From contig JAJYJF010000001.1 in the NCBI GenBank assembly GCA_021796375.1, positions 1 to 17,357 on the forward strand: a DNA stretch of 17,357 nt. The letters run 5' to 3'. The first letter of the stretch is position 1; each line of letters opens with the position of its first letter. The notes beneath the pieces were generated by a model. That model was not told the DNA's origin. It saw only the letters and a program-made list of their open reading frames with translations, and searched no databases. The DNA is from Chloroflexota bacterium (GTDB lineage Bacteria > Chloroflexota > Anaerolineae > Anaerolineales > Anaerolineaceae). The translations under genes and the position numbers were made by a program. Below are positions 6,577-14,288 of the stretch, piece by piece.

Positions 6577-7995
6577 TCAAGACCCTTCCCGATGGATGGG
6601 AAGGTGGATGCTGAAGGTGCTGCCCTGGCCGGGCGCGCTGGCCAGCGTGATTTCACCGCCCAGCGAGGTGACCAGGGAGCGGGCAATCGATAAGCCCAGG
6701 CCCAGCCCAGGGGTCTTCCAATCCGGGCGCGCCGGGCGGTAGAAAGGCGTGAACAGGTGCGGCTGGTCTTCCAGCGCGATCCCCGGGCCGCTGTCACGAA
6801 CTTCAAAGAGGATCTCTTTCTCCCGGCGGGCGGCGGTGAGGCTGACGCTCCCGCCCGCGGGGGTAAATTTGAGGGCATTGCTGACCAGGTTGCTTAAAGC
6901 CTGGGCCAGCCGGTCCGGATCGGTGAGAATGACGGGGAGCTCGGGCGAAATGGCGGCCGTCCAATGCAGGCGGTTCTGCGCCGCGGTCTGCTCCCAGAGC
7001 GGGACCAGGACCCCCAGCCAGTCGCACAGATCGGTAGGGCGCGGGGAAAGCTCGTTGGGAGGGATGCTGCGGTAGCTCAGGGAGAGGTCATCCAGCAGGC
7101 GGCCCATCCGGTCAATTCGCTCGGCCATGCCCCGCAGCAGGCTCGCGCGCAGCTCGGGCCGGTCCGCGGCTCCTGCCTGCAGGGCGTGCACGGCGGTGCG
7201 GATGCTCCCCAGGGGGCGGCCCATCTCGTGGATCAGGTTGGAGAGCATCTGCTGGCGGGTAGCTTCCAGGTCCTGCCGGCGAATCTGGAGCTGGTTGGTG
7301 GCGTGTGTGATGGCTTTAACCTCATCCAGCCCTTCTTCCGGCAAAGGCTGCGCCTCGCCCTCCATCGGGATGCGGGATATCTTCCGGGCCAGCTCGCGCA
7401 GGGGATTGCTGAAGGATTCGGCCAGAAGAAACGCCACGATGCCCGTCAGCAGCAGGCCGACCAGCAGGACGGCCAGGATCAGCAGGCGCATCCCGAACAG
7501 CCCCTGCTCGATATCGTCGAGCCGCCGGTACATCCGCACCATCCCCACCAGCCGGCCGCCGCTTTTCACCGGGATGATCGCCTCCAGGGCCTGCCCGCTC
7601 GGCGAGCTCCCGGGGGTGATCCCCCAGGCGTACGGGCTGTTTTCGATCTGCTGGCCGGGTAAGGGCGCGATCGCCGTTCCCACCAGGCCGCGGTCATCTG
7701 GCCGGCTGGTCGCCAGCAGGAGCCAACCCGGGGAGAGCAAGGCGACCCGGGTGGGACGTTGGAGGGTCAGCGAATCGACGAACTGCTGGGCGCGTCCGGG
7801 GTTCGACCAGATTTCCGGGTCGCCCGCGGAGAGCTGCGCGACCAGCAGGCCCTGGTTGATCATCTCGTCGGCGAGGGTGGGGATAAAGACGCGCGTTTCC
7901 AGCAGGTAGACCAGCGCCAGGCCCACGAGCGGGATCAGCAGCAGGAGCGGCAGGAGGTGGCTGATGAGCAGGCGCCCGCGCAGGCCGAGCTTCAC
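6577..7995 (-). CDS. Membrane sensor histidine kinase of the PhoR/OmpR-partner type
   Basis: The protein has 472 residues. A first membrane helix lies at about 10-32, an extracytoplasmic sensing region at about 33-167, a second helix at about 168-192, and a HAMP linker at about 193-245. HisKA follows, with the H-box HEMGRPL (His256), then HATPase_c with N-box residues around 369-373 (NLVSNALKF), DSGPGI at 401-406 and GLGLGLS at 430-436. It autophosphorylates His256 and passes phosphate to the partner response regulator. The H-box departs from the usual HELRTPL. It starts with GTG at 7995, overlapping the response regulator stop by 4 bp (GTGA), so translation is coupled. No PAS domain is evident. 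The signal is unknown. The pst operon nearby makes phosphate a candidate. Confidence 0.93.
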   Translation of the reverse strand: MKLGLRGRLLISHLLPLLLLIPLVGLALVYLLETRVFIPTLADEMINQGLLVAQLSAGDPEIWSNPGRAQQFVDSLTLQRPTRVALLSPGWLLLATSRPDDRGLVGTAIAPLPGQQIENSPYAWGITPGSSPSGQALEAIIPVKSGGRLVGMVRMYRRLDDIEQGLFGMRLLILAVLLVGLLLTGIVAFLLAESFSNPLRELARKISRIPMEGEAQPLPEEGLDEVKAITHATNQLQIRRQDLEATRQQMLSNLIHEMGRPLGSIRTAVHALQAGAADRPELRASLLRGMAERIDRMGRLLDDLSLSYRSIPPNELSPRPTDLCDWLGVLVPLWEQTAAQNRLHWTAAISPELPVILTDPDRLAQALSNLVSNALKFTPAGGSVSLTAARREKEILFEVRDSGPGIALEDQPHLFTPFYRPARPDWKTPGLGLGLSIARSLVTSLGGEITLASAPGQGSTFSIHLPIHREGS

Positions 7996-8699
7996 CGTTC
8001 ATCCCCCGGCGCGCTCAGTTTGTAACCCACCCCGCGCACGCTGACCAGCCATCTGGGCTGGCGGGGGTCCTTTTCGATTTTCTGGCGCAGCCCGTGGATA
8101 TTGACGTAAACAATTTGCGGTTCCCCCTCGTACTCCGCGCCCCAGACCCGGGTGAGCAGCTCATCGATCGTGAAAACCCGGCCGGGCTCGAGCGCCATCG
8201 CGTGGAGCAGGTTGAACTCTTTGGGGGTCAGGTCGAGCAGCCGGCCGTCCAGCGCGGCCTCCCTGGATCTCGGATCGATCCGCAGCCTTCCCAGGCTCAG
8301 GACCTGAGGCTGCTGATCGGGCAGGGGAGCAGCCCTTGTCCGGCGCAGGACCGCCCGGATGTGGGCGATCACCAGGTCGGGGTCGAAGGGTTTGGTGAGA
8401 TAATCGTCGGCGCCCAGCTCCAATCCCAGGATCTGGTCGAGCTCCCGGCGGCGCGCGGTCAGGAAGATGACCGGGATCCCCTCCTGGTCGTGGAATTTAC
8501 GCAGCGCTTCCAGACCGCTCAACCCGGGCAGCATCACGTCCAGGAGGATCAGGTCCGGCCGGCTCGCCCGCACGATCGCGAGGGCATCCTCCGCCGACCC
8601 GGCGGTGTGCACCTCAAATCCGGCCTGCTCCAGGCTGAACCCCAGGCTGCTGCGCAGCAGGTCATCGTCATCGACGATGAGGACGTTTCCCCCAGGCAT
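7992..8699 (-). CDS. OmpR/PhoB-family response regulator
   Basis: The 235-residue protein has a receiver domain at residues 1-120. Acidic residues lie at 10-12, the phospho-acceptor is Asp54 (LILLDVMLPG), Thr81 is the switch residue, and Lys103 sits in TKPF. A winged-helix DNA-binding domain follows at about 130-230 (DLTPKEFNLLHAMALEPGR; GEPQIVYVNIHGLRQKI; VRGVGYKL). It should bind direct repeats as a dimer when phosphorylated by the overlapping kinase. AAGGA sits 9 nt before the ATG. An 18-bp palindrome lies 26-43 bp upstream. The sequence is close to PhoB/PhoP types, but the sequence alone does not settle which regulon it controls. The GTTAA repeats before pstB would suit it. Confidence 0.94.
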   Translation of the reverse strand: MPGGNVLIVDDDDLLRSSLGFSLEQAGFEVHTAGSAEDALAIVRASRPDLILLDVMLPGLSGLEALRKFHDQEGIPVIFLTARRRELDQILGLELGADDYLTKPFDPDLVIAHIRAVLRRTRAAPLPDQQPQVLSLGRLRIDPRSREAALDGRLLDLTPKEFNLLHAMALEPGRVFTIDELLTRVWGAEYEGEPQIVYVNIHGLRQKIEKDPRQPRWLVSVRGVGYKLSAPGDER

Positions 8700-8724
8700 C
8701 TTTTTCTTCCTTTCCTGATCGAGT

Positions 8725-8742
8725 TACAATACCTGTATTGTA
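8725..8742. promoter_or_regulatory. 18-bp palindrome in the divergent promoter region
   Basis: TACAATAC (8725-8732), a 2-bp centre, and GTATTGTA (8735-8742) form a perfect dyad. It lies between the response regulator gene (-) and the DsrE-family gene (+), close to the former. The form is that of an operator for a dimeric helix-turn-helix repressor, not the direct repeats expected for an OmpR-type regulator. It may also overlap a promoter, because TACAAT resembles a -10 box. Confidence 0.5.
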
Positions 8743-8877
8743 TCGTCAGCCCCGCGGATGCGGGAGGATTGAGGGCGGTTTTAGCCATTCCTGCGCGGAA
8801 TTTTAAGTCTTTCTAAGGTCGGAAGGAGCGAATTAGCGTATCTTTAAGGTGTTATTGATTTATTTTATGGAGGAGTA

Positions 8878-9228
8878 GTGAAGCAATATCGCGTGATATT
8901 CCATGTGAATGACGATGAGGAAGCGCAGGTCAACGAGGCGTTCAACAACCTGCGCAACCTGCTGGACGATCTCGGCGCCGAGAACGTCGAGGCGGAGCTC
9001 CTGGCGAACGGAAGAGCCGTCCGGGCGTTGTGCAAAGATCAGGAGAGCAACGCGCTGCGTATCCGCAACCTGGGCGGGCAGGGGGTGCGGTTCGCCGCAT
9101 GCGCCAATTCGCTCCAGCATTTGCGGATCGACCCCGCGGACCTGGCAGCCGGGGTCGAGATCGTCCCGGCGGGGGTCAGCGAGCTGGTAAAAAAACAGAT
9201 GGAAGGCTGGGCCTACATCCACCCGTAG
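8878..9228 (+). CDS. DsrE-family small protein
   Basis: The 116-residue protein has the DsrE/DsrF fold signature. A beta strand (YRVIFHVN) is followed by a helix (EAFNNLRNLLDDLG). A conserved Cys75 lies in RFAACANSL, and a C-terminal VPAGVSELVKKQMEGWAYIHP block follows. DsrE-like proteins take part in sulfur transfer or form small oligomers of unknown role. Cys75 is the expected reactive residue. The GTG at 8878 is preceded by GGAGG at 8869-8873, which decides the start. No earlier in-frame start fits as well. It is followed 10 bp later by lgt on the same strand, so they likely form an operon. The gene is divergent from the response regulator. Family membership is well supported; the substrate is unknown. 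Confidence 0.82.
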   Translation: MKQYRVIFHVNDDEEAQVNEAFNNLRNLLDDLGAENVEAELLANGRAVRALCKDQESNALRIRNLGGQGVRFAACANSLQHLRIDPADLAAGVEIVPAGVSELVKKQMEGWAYIHP

Positions 9229-9238
9229 GGTAAACCGC

Positions 9239-10060
9239 ATGCCATCCAGCTTTCAAATTGGTCCGCTCACTGTACATCTATACGGGATCATCATCATGCT
9301 CGGGGCCGCCGCGGCCGCCTGGCTGGCGCAGTGGAACGCCAACCGCCAGGGCCAGGACGGCAGCCGGGTATGGGATATGCTGATCTGGGTCCTCATCGCC
9401 GGGATTGTCGGGGCGCGCATCTGGCACATCCTGACCCCAATGCAAGACCTGGTCGCCGAGGGGGTGACTACCGGGTACTACCTGACCCACCCGCTCGCGG
9501 CGATCGCCATCTGGAACGGGGGGCTGGGCATCCCCGGCGCGGTGCTCGGGGGCGCGCTGGCGGTGTTCGTCTACACCCGCCGGCAGCACCTGTCTTTTCT
9601 GCAGTGGGCGGATATCCTGGCCCCTGCGGTAGCGCTCGGGCAGGCCATCGGGCGCTGGGGCAACTTTTTCAACCAGGAGCTGTACGGCTCGCCGACAAAC
9701 CTTCCCTGGGCGATCTACATCGACCCGCAGCACCGCCTGCCAGGCTATCAGAACCAGGCCTATTACCACCCGCTCTTTTTGTATGAATCGCTGTGGGATC
9801 TGGGAAATCTGGCCCTGTTATTGTGGCTGAGCCGGCATGTCCGGAACCGCTTGCGACCGGGGGAGATCTTTTTGATCTATGCCGGCGTCTACGCGGTCGG
9901 GCGCTTCCTGCTGGAATTCCTGCGCCTGGATGCCTCGCAGGTGGCCGGGATGAATGCCAACCAGACCCTCATGCTGGGGGTCATGATCGCGGTTGGGTTG
10001 GTGCTGGTCTGGCTGCACCGCCCGGGCGCGCAGGCGAGGCAGGCCGATCCGCACTCGTAG
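9239..10060 (+). CDS. lgt: Prolipoprotein diacylglyceryl transferase
   Basis: The protein has 273 residues and several membrane helices. The Lgt signature GRWGNFFNQELYG (about residues 138-150) is present, followed by HPLFLYESLW (177-186) and a C-terminal GRFLLEFLRLD. An N-terminal VHLYGIIIMLG matches the usual H-x-YG start of the family. Lgt attaches diacylglycerol from phosphatidylglycerol to the cysteine of prolipoproteins at the membrane. PstS (lipobox cysteine) in this window would be a client. The segment IWNGGLGIPGAVLGG has Pro where E. coli has His103. That position also varies in other bacteria. The ATG follows a weak GTAGGG 8 bases upstream. Length is normal. Confidence 0.96.
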   Translation: MPSSFQIGPLTVHLYGIIIMLGAAAAAWLAQWNANRQGQDGSRVWDMLIWVLIAGIVGARIWHILTPMQDLVAEGVTTGYYLTHPLAAIAIWNGGLGIPGAVLGGALAVFVYTRRQHLSFLQWADILAPAVALGQAIGRWGNFFNQELYGSPTNLPWAIYIDPQHRLPGYQNQAYYHPLFLYESLWDLGNLALLLWLSRHVRNRLRPGEIFLIYAGVYAVGRFLLEFLRLDASQVAGMNANQTLMLGVMIAVGLVLVWLHRPGAQARQADPHS

Positions 10061-10111
10061 GCGGGCACTCGCCGGCGGTATCGAAGCCAGATCGTCGATC
10101 CGTACGAATTC

Positions 10112-10960
10112 TCAAACCTGAAACCGGCTGGTGTAGCGGGATGCGCGGGTGCCGACCCACCGGCTCAGCCCGATGAGGAGCAGCAGGAAGATCAGCAGCA
10201 GCGCGGCCGCGCTGTAGGCAAGCTGGTGCGCCTGGGCGGAGGGCTGGTTGATGTACGTCCAGACCGCGTAGGTGAGGTAGCCGATCGGCTGGTGGATGAG
10301 CTGCAGGGTGGGCAGGCTGTTCGACCAGCCCGCGGTGTAGATCAAGGGCGCCGTTTCACCCATCCCGATCGCCTCGGCGACGACCAGGCCGTTGAGAATC
10401 CCCGGCAGGGCGATCGGCAGCAGGATGCGGCGGATGGTGAGCGAATGCGACAGCCCGAGCGCGCTGCCGCCTTCGCGCAGGTTGCTGGGAACCTGGTTGA
10501 GGGCGGCCTCGGTGCTTTTCATGATATACGGGGTCACCATGATGGTCAGCGCGAGCACCCCGGCCAGGACCGAAAAACTCCAGCCGAAGACAATCACGAA
10601 CACCAGGTAGATCACGTAGCCAACGACGATGGACGGCACGCCGGCCAGCATTTCCGAGGCGAAGCGCAAAATCCGCGCGCCGCGCAGGGAGCTGTATTCG
10701 GCCAGGTAAATCCCGCCCAGCACGCCGATCGGGGCGGCCAGCAGGAACAGCAGGAACATCAAGACCAGGGTCCCGGTCCAGGCGTTGAGCAGCCCGCCGC
10801 CTTCTCCGAAGGTGGTGGTGGTCAGCAAACCAAGCGACCAGGACCCGGCGCTGTGGATGAGGACGTCGAGGATGATATCGACGGCGGGCAGGATGACCAG
10901 CGCGAGCGCGATCCCGCACAGAACCCACATGAAAATATCGACCGCGTGCTGACGGCGCAT
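10112..10960 (-). CDS. pstA: Phosphate ABC transporter permease PstA
   Basis: The 282-residue protein has about six membrane helices and an EAA coupling loop at about 151-188 (EAALNQVPSNLREGGSALG, then RRILLPIALPGI). That loop contacts the ATPase PstB. The family motif AGVPSIVVGYVIYLV is at about 106-120. The ATG at 10960 overlaps the pstC stop by one base (TGATG), so translation is coupled. GGGGGA before it serves as ribosome binding site. The same reading frame extends further left of this ATG through pstC, but that is out-of-frame pstC sequence. The gene is last in the pstB-pstS-pstC-pstA cluster and converges on lgt with a 51-bp gap. Confidence 0.96.
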   Translation of the reverse strand: MRRQHAVDIFMWVLCGIALALVILPAVDIILDVLIHSAGSWSLGLLTTTTFGEGGGLLNAWTGTLVLMFLLFLLAAPIGVLGGIYLAEYSSLRGARILRFASEMLAGVPSIVVGYVIYLVFVIVFGWSFSVLAGVLALTIMVTPYIMKSTEAALNQVPSNLREGGSALGLSHSLTIRRILLPIALPGILNGLVVAEAIGMGETAPLIYTAGWSNSLPTLQLIHQPIGYLTYAVWTYINQPSAQAHQLAYSAAALLLIFLLLLIGLSRWVGTRASRYTSRFQV

Positions 10961-12018
10961 CAAATCCCCCTGCCAATCGGAAGATTGGTCACCGACACCC
11001 GGCGCACCAGGAAGCGGGCCAGGATGTTCGTGACCAGGGTGATCCCCATCAGGATCAGGCCGGCTTCGGCGAGCGCCGAGACCGCCAGCCGGGTGGGATC
11101 CGATTCGGCGCTGTCGAGCAGGGCCACGATCGCCGCGGCGATCGTCGAAACCGGGCCGTAGATATTGGCTGGCAGCGCGTTCGCCCCGTTGCCGCTGACG
11201 ATCAGGACGGCCATCGTCTCCCCCAGCGCGCGCACCCAGCCCAGGATCGCCGCGCCGACGATCCCGCTCCGCACCCAGGGCAGGCTCACGTAGCGCACGC
11301 TCTCCCAGGAGGTCAGCCCGAGCGCCAAAGCTCCCTCGCGCGGCAGGGTCGGGACCTGGGCGAGCAGGTCGCGGGTGGTCGTGGCCACGATCGGGATGAT
11401 CATCACCGCCAGGACCAGCCCGGCGGTCAGCAGCCCCTGGCCCGAGCCCACCGGGCCGCCCAGCCAGGGGATGATTCCCCCCAGCTTCGACAGGACCGGA
11501 TAGACGGATTTCGAGAGGAACGGCCCCAACACGATCAGCCCCCACAGGCCGTAGATGACGCTGGGGATCCCGGCGAGCAGCTCCAAAAAGAAGGAGAGCT
11601 GGCGGCGCAGGGGACCGGGCGTCTTCTCCGCCAGCATCAGCGCCGCGCCGATGGCGATCGGGACCCCAACCAAAAATGCGATGACCGACGATAACAGGGT
11701 GCCGCCGATGAACGGCAGGGCGCCGTAGGAAGCGCCCGCCGGGGCAGTCACCCCGTTCCGGGTGACGGTCGCGTTCCCGTAAAAATTGCCGAACGCCCAG
11801 CTCTGGTGGTATAGAAACCCCCATCCGTTGAAGAGAATCGAGGGAAACGCGTTGATCAGCAGGACGGCGACGATGAAGACGACCGCCACCAGCGGAAACG
11901 CGGCCCCTAGCAGGGCAAGCCAGCGGACCAGGCGGTCGCCGAGGCTGACATCGCTCGTGCCCTTCGACCTGACCGCGGACCGGCCCGAGCGGGTGAGATT
12001 TTTCGATTGAACGGCCAT
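10960..12018 (-). CDS. pstC: Phosphate ABC transporter permease PstC
   Basis: The protein has 352 residues. A charged cytoplasmic leader of about 35 residues precedes the first helix (WLALLGAAFPLVAVVFIVAV). A periplasmic stretch follows, then the remaining membrane helices. LLAGIPSVIYGLWGLIVLGP lies at about 147-166. The EAA loop at about 226-252 (PREGALALGLTSWESV) is followed by GAAILGWVRALGETMAVL. These are standard PstC blocks. With PstA it forms the membrane channel of the high-affinity phosphate importer. AAGGG precedes the ATG by 5 bases. It lies 75 bp downstream of pstS, and a stem-loop occupies that gap. Length is slightly above the usual range because of the N-terminal leader. Confidence 0.96.
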   Translation of the reverse strand: MAVQSKNLTRSGRSAVRSKGTSDVSLGDRLVRWLALLGAAFPLVAVVFIVAVLLINAFPSILFNGWGFLYHQSWAFGNFYGNATVTRNGVTAPAGASYGALPFIGGTLLSSVIAFLVGVPIAIGAALMLAEKTPGPLRRQLSFFLELLAGIPSVIYGLWGLIVLGPFLSKSVYPVLSKLGGIIPWLGGPVGSGQGLLTAGLVLAVMIIPIVATTTRDLLAQVPTLPREGALALGLTSWESVRYVSLPWVRSGIVGAAILGWVRALGETMAVLIVSGNGANALPANIYGPVSTIAAAIVALLDSAESDPTRLAVSALAEAGLILMGITLVTNILARFLVRRVSVTNLPIGRGI

Positions 12019-12037
12019 GATACCCTTTCAGGGAAGC

Positions 12038-12068
12038 CCTCTCCATCCGGGAACAGCGGTTGGAGAGG
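12038..12068 (-). promoter_or_regulatory. Stem-loop in the pstS-pstC gap
   Basis: CCTCTCCA (12038-12045) and TGGAGAGG (12061-12068) are exact reverse complements around a 15-nt loop. The hairpin begins 26 bases after the pstS stop codon and ends 19 bases before the pstC start. Stem-loops at this place in binding-protein operons often stabilise the upstream message, giving more binding protein than permease. There is no T-run, so full termination is unlikely. Confidence 0.45.
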
Positions 12069-12093
12069 TCCCCCATGCGGAGGCCAGAACCCC

Positions 12094-13269
12094 TTACTGG
12101 ATCTTGTCGATCTGCGCCTGGCTCTTGGAAGCGACGGCGCTGGGGAGCGGCAAGAAGTGAACCTTATCCAGGTAGGACGGCGAATTCCCGCCGTTGGGCG
12201 AGATGGCCCACAGCAGCACCGTGCGGACCGCCGACGCCGCCGCCTGGCTGGCCTGGCGGGTCTGGACGACGGCATACTCGTAGTTGATGATCGGGTAGGA
12301 GTCGGAGCCGGGCGCGTAAATCAGCGAAGCGCGCTCGTCCACGGGTGTATTCCCCACCATCGCCGCCGCGGCGGCCGTGATATTCGCGGTCTGGGGCATC
12401 ACGAAGCTGCCGGCCTGGTTTTTAAGCGCCGCCGTCCCGAGCCCCTTGCTGGTCGCCTCGTCGAGGAAGCTGATGCCGACGTACCCGATGCTGTTGGGCG
12501 TCTGGGCGAGCGTCTGCACCACGCCCGAGTTGCCGTTCGCGCCGAGCGCGCCGGGCACGGAGGGCCAAGCGATCGAGGTGTTATACCCGACAATGCCCTT
12601 CCAGCCGGCGTCGGTGGCGGAGAGATACTGGGTGAACAGGAAGGTATCACCGCTGCCGTCGGTGCGGTGGACCGGCACGATCTGGCTGTGGGGCAGGGAG
12701 GCTCCCGGGTTATCCGCTTTGATCGCCGGATCGTCCCAATACTGGATCTTCCCAGTGTAGATGCCGGCCAGCGTGGTACCGCTCAGGTCGAGCGATTTGA
12801 CGCCGCTCAGGTTGTAGTTGACCTGCTGGGCGGAGATGGCCAGGGGGATATTCACGATCCCCGGCGATTTGGCCAGCTGCGAGTCGCTCATATAGGCATC
12901 GCTCGCGCCGATCTGGACGACCCCCGAGATGGCTTGCGAGATCCCGGTTCCGCTGCCCGTGCTGGCGGTCTGGACCGTGAGATTCGGGTAGGCTTTCTGG
13001 ATCTCCGGCGCCCAGGCGCTGAATAAGGGATACAGCAGGGATGAGCCGGTTTCGAGCACCGTTACCGGGCTGCTGGGGTTCACCGGCCCGCCCGTCACCG
13101 GTACGGCCGGGCTGGGACCGCCCGCGGCGGGCTGCCCGGCGCCTGTGGGATTCGCCGCCGGCGCGGCCTGGCTGGCTGCGCTGTTCCTCACCGCGCAGCC
13201 GGATAAGATCCCGGCAAGCAGAAAAACGATGGCAAACAGCGTGAAGCTGAAGGAACGTGATCGTGTCAT
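12094..13269 (-). CDS. pstS: Phosphate-binding lipoprotein PstS
   Basis: The protein has 391 residues from the chosen ATG. An N-terminal membrane segment ends in a lipobox, LSGC, with Cys25 as the lipidated residue. A flexible linker rich in Ala, Pro and Gly follows to about residue 65. The PstS domain comes next, with GSSLLYPLFSAW, STGSGTGIS, IGASDA, and RTDGSGDTFLFTQYL further on; the latter three line the phosphate site. An upstream in-frame ATG at 13281 exists. GGAGGGG lies between it and ATG 13269 and is a ribosome binding site for the second, which decides the start. The protein binds phosphate outside the membrane and delivers it to PstC/PstA. The upstream neighbour is pstB. The long linker is typical of lipid-anchored forms. 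Confidence 0.95.
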   Translation of the reverse strand: MTRSRSFSFTLFAIVFLLAGILSGCAVRNSAASQAAPAANPTGAGQPAAGGPSPAVPVTGGPVNPSSPVTVLETGSSLLYPLFSAWAPEIQKAYPNLTVQTASTGSGTGISQAISGVVQIGASDAYMSDSQLAKSPGIVNIPLAISAQQVNYNLSGVKSLDLSGTTLAGIYTGKIQYWDDPAIKADNPGASLPHSQIVPVHRTDGSGDTFLFTQYLSATDAGWKGIVGYNTSIAWPSVPGALGANGNSGVVQTLAQTPNSIGYVGISFLDEATSKGLGTAALKNQAGSFVMPQTANITAAAAAMVGNTPVDERASLIYAPGSDSYPIINYEYAVVQTRQASQAAASAVRTVLLWAISPNGGNSPSYLDKVHFLPLPSAVASKSQAQIDKIQ

Positions 13270-13298
13270 TTTCCCCTCCATAAGAAGATATTCCGATG

Positions 13299-13352
13299 TT
13301 TAGAATGCGTCTAAAAGCTTTCCCTCGCCCCCACCGGGCTGGAGATCAGCCC
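13299..13352 (-). promoter_or_regulatory. Two short hairpins in the pstB-pstS gap
   Basis: GGGCTG/CAGCCC (13336-13341, 13347-13352; 5-nt loop) covers the pstB stop codon. TTTAGA/TCTAAA (13299-13304, 13310-13315; 5-nt loop) lies about 30 bases before the pstS start. They could adjust pstS expression relative to pstB or mark a separate start for pstS. Both are short, so chance formation cannot be excluded. Confidence 0.3.
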
Positions 13353-14206
13353 ATTCGACCGGTAAGAAAATCCTCGACGATGTGATTTTGGGTGTTAATA
13401 AACATCTCCCGGGACCAATTCGCCTCCACCAGGCTGCCCTCGTTCAGAAAAACGATGTAGTCGCTGATCCGGGCGGCTTGCTGGACGTTGTGGGTAACCA
13501 TGATGATGGTCACCTTCTCCTTCAGCCGGGTCACCAGATCTTCAACCCGCTGCGTCGAGATGGGGTCCAGAGAGGAGGTCGGCTCGTCGAGCAGGATCAC
13601 TTCCGGCCGGACGGCCAGGGTGCGGGCGAGACACAGCAGCTGCTGCTGCCCCCCGGACAGGCCGAAGGGCGATTCGTCCAGCTTGTCGCCGACCGCATCC
13701 CACAGGCCGACGTTGATCAGCTGCCGTTCGACCTCCTGGTGGATCTGCGGCGCCGGGACAATATGGTGCGCGCGAAGGCCGATGGCGACGTTTTCTTCGA
13801 TCGATTGGGGGAACGGGTTCGGCCGCTGGAACAGCATCCCCACCGCGCGGCGAACCTCGCGCACGTCGGAAAAATCCTGATAAATATCCCGGCCGTCCAG
13901 ATCGACCCGGCCCGACATCCAGAAGCCCGAAGACATCTCGTTGAGCCGGTTCAGCGTCCGGAGCAAGGTGGTCTTGCCGGAGCCGGTCGGTCCGAGCAGC
14001 GCGGTCACCTGGTTCTGCGGGAATTCCACGCTGATATCGTGGATGATCTCCCGCGGCCCGAACCCGACGTGCAGGCCGGTTGTTCGAACCCGGCTGATGA
14101 TTTCTTTGGCCGGCCCGGTTTCCGCCTGGAGCGGAGAAACCGCGGTGGGAAAAGTTTCCGCCGGCTGCTGGCCGTTGGACCGGTTTTTGGTGAGGTCGTT
14201 TTGCAC
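13346..14206 (-). CDS. pstB: Phosphate ABC transporter ATP-binding protein PstB
   Basis: The ABC domain has Walker A GPTGSGKTT, the Q-loop in LFQRPNPFP, signature LSGGQ within GLSGGQQQLLCLARTLA, Walker B VILLDEPTSSLDP, and the switch His in VTHN. The PNPFP block and the NRLNEM stretch after Walker A are PstB hallmarks. It powers phosphate import by PstSCA. The start is unclear. GTG 14206 gives 286 residues. A TTG at 14266 gives 306, but the purine-rich GGAGGGGGGAGAGG lies inside that extension, so the longer form is less likely. Either way the protein has an N-terminal extension of 30-50 polar residues before the ABC domain. It is first in the cluster, which is unusual for pst operons. Confidence 0.93.
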   Translation of the reverse strand: MQNDLTKNRSNGQQPAETFPTAVSPLQAETGPAKEIISRVRTTGLHVGFGPREIIHDISVEFPQNQVTALLGPTGSGKTTLLRTLNRLNEMSSGFWMSGRVDLDGRDIYQDFSDVREVRRAVGMLFQRPNPFPQSIEENVAIGLRAHHIVPAPQIHQEVERQLINVGLWDAVGDKLDESPFGLSGGQQQLLCLARTLAVRPEVILLDEPTSSLDPISTQRVEDLVTRLKEKVTIIMVTHNVQQAARISDYIVFLNEGSLVEANWSREMFINTQNHIVEDFLTGRMG

Positions 14207-14288
14207 TGATAAAGATCTCAAATATACCTGAATCAGGGAAAGGGACTGCCTCTCCCCCCTCCGCAAACCTTCTCGCGGATATATGACT

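Noticed and set aside
6964..7909. Long + strand frames opposite the histidine kinase
   Set aside because: They are shadows of a well-supported kinase gene in GC-rich DNA.
10112..12076. 654-codon - strand frame covering pstA and most of pstC
   Set aside because: The part left of ATG 10960 is out-of-frame pstC sequence (Arg/Gly/Pro-rich). The real pstA begins at 10960, overlapping the pstC stop.
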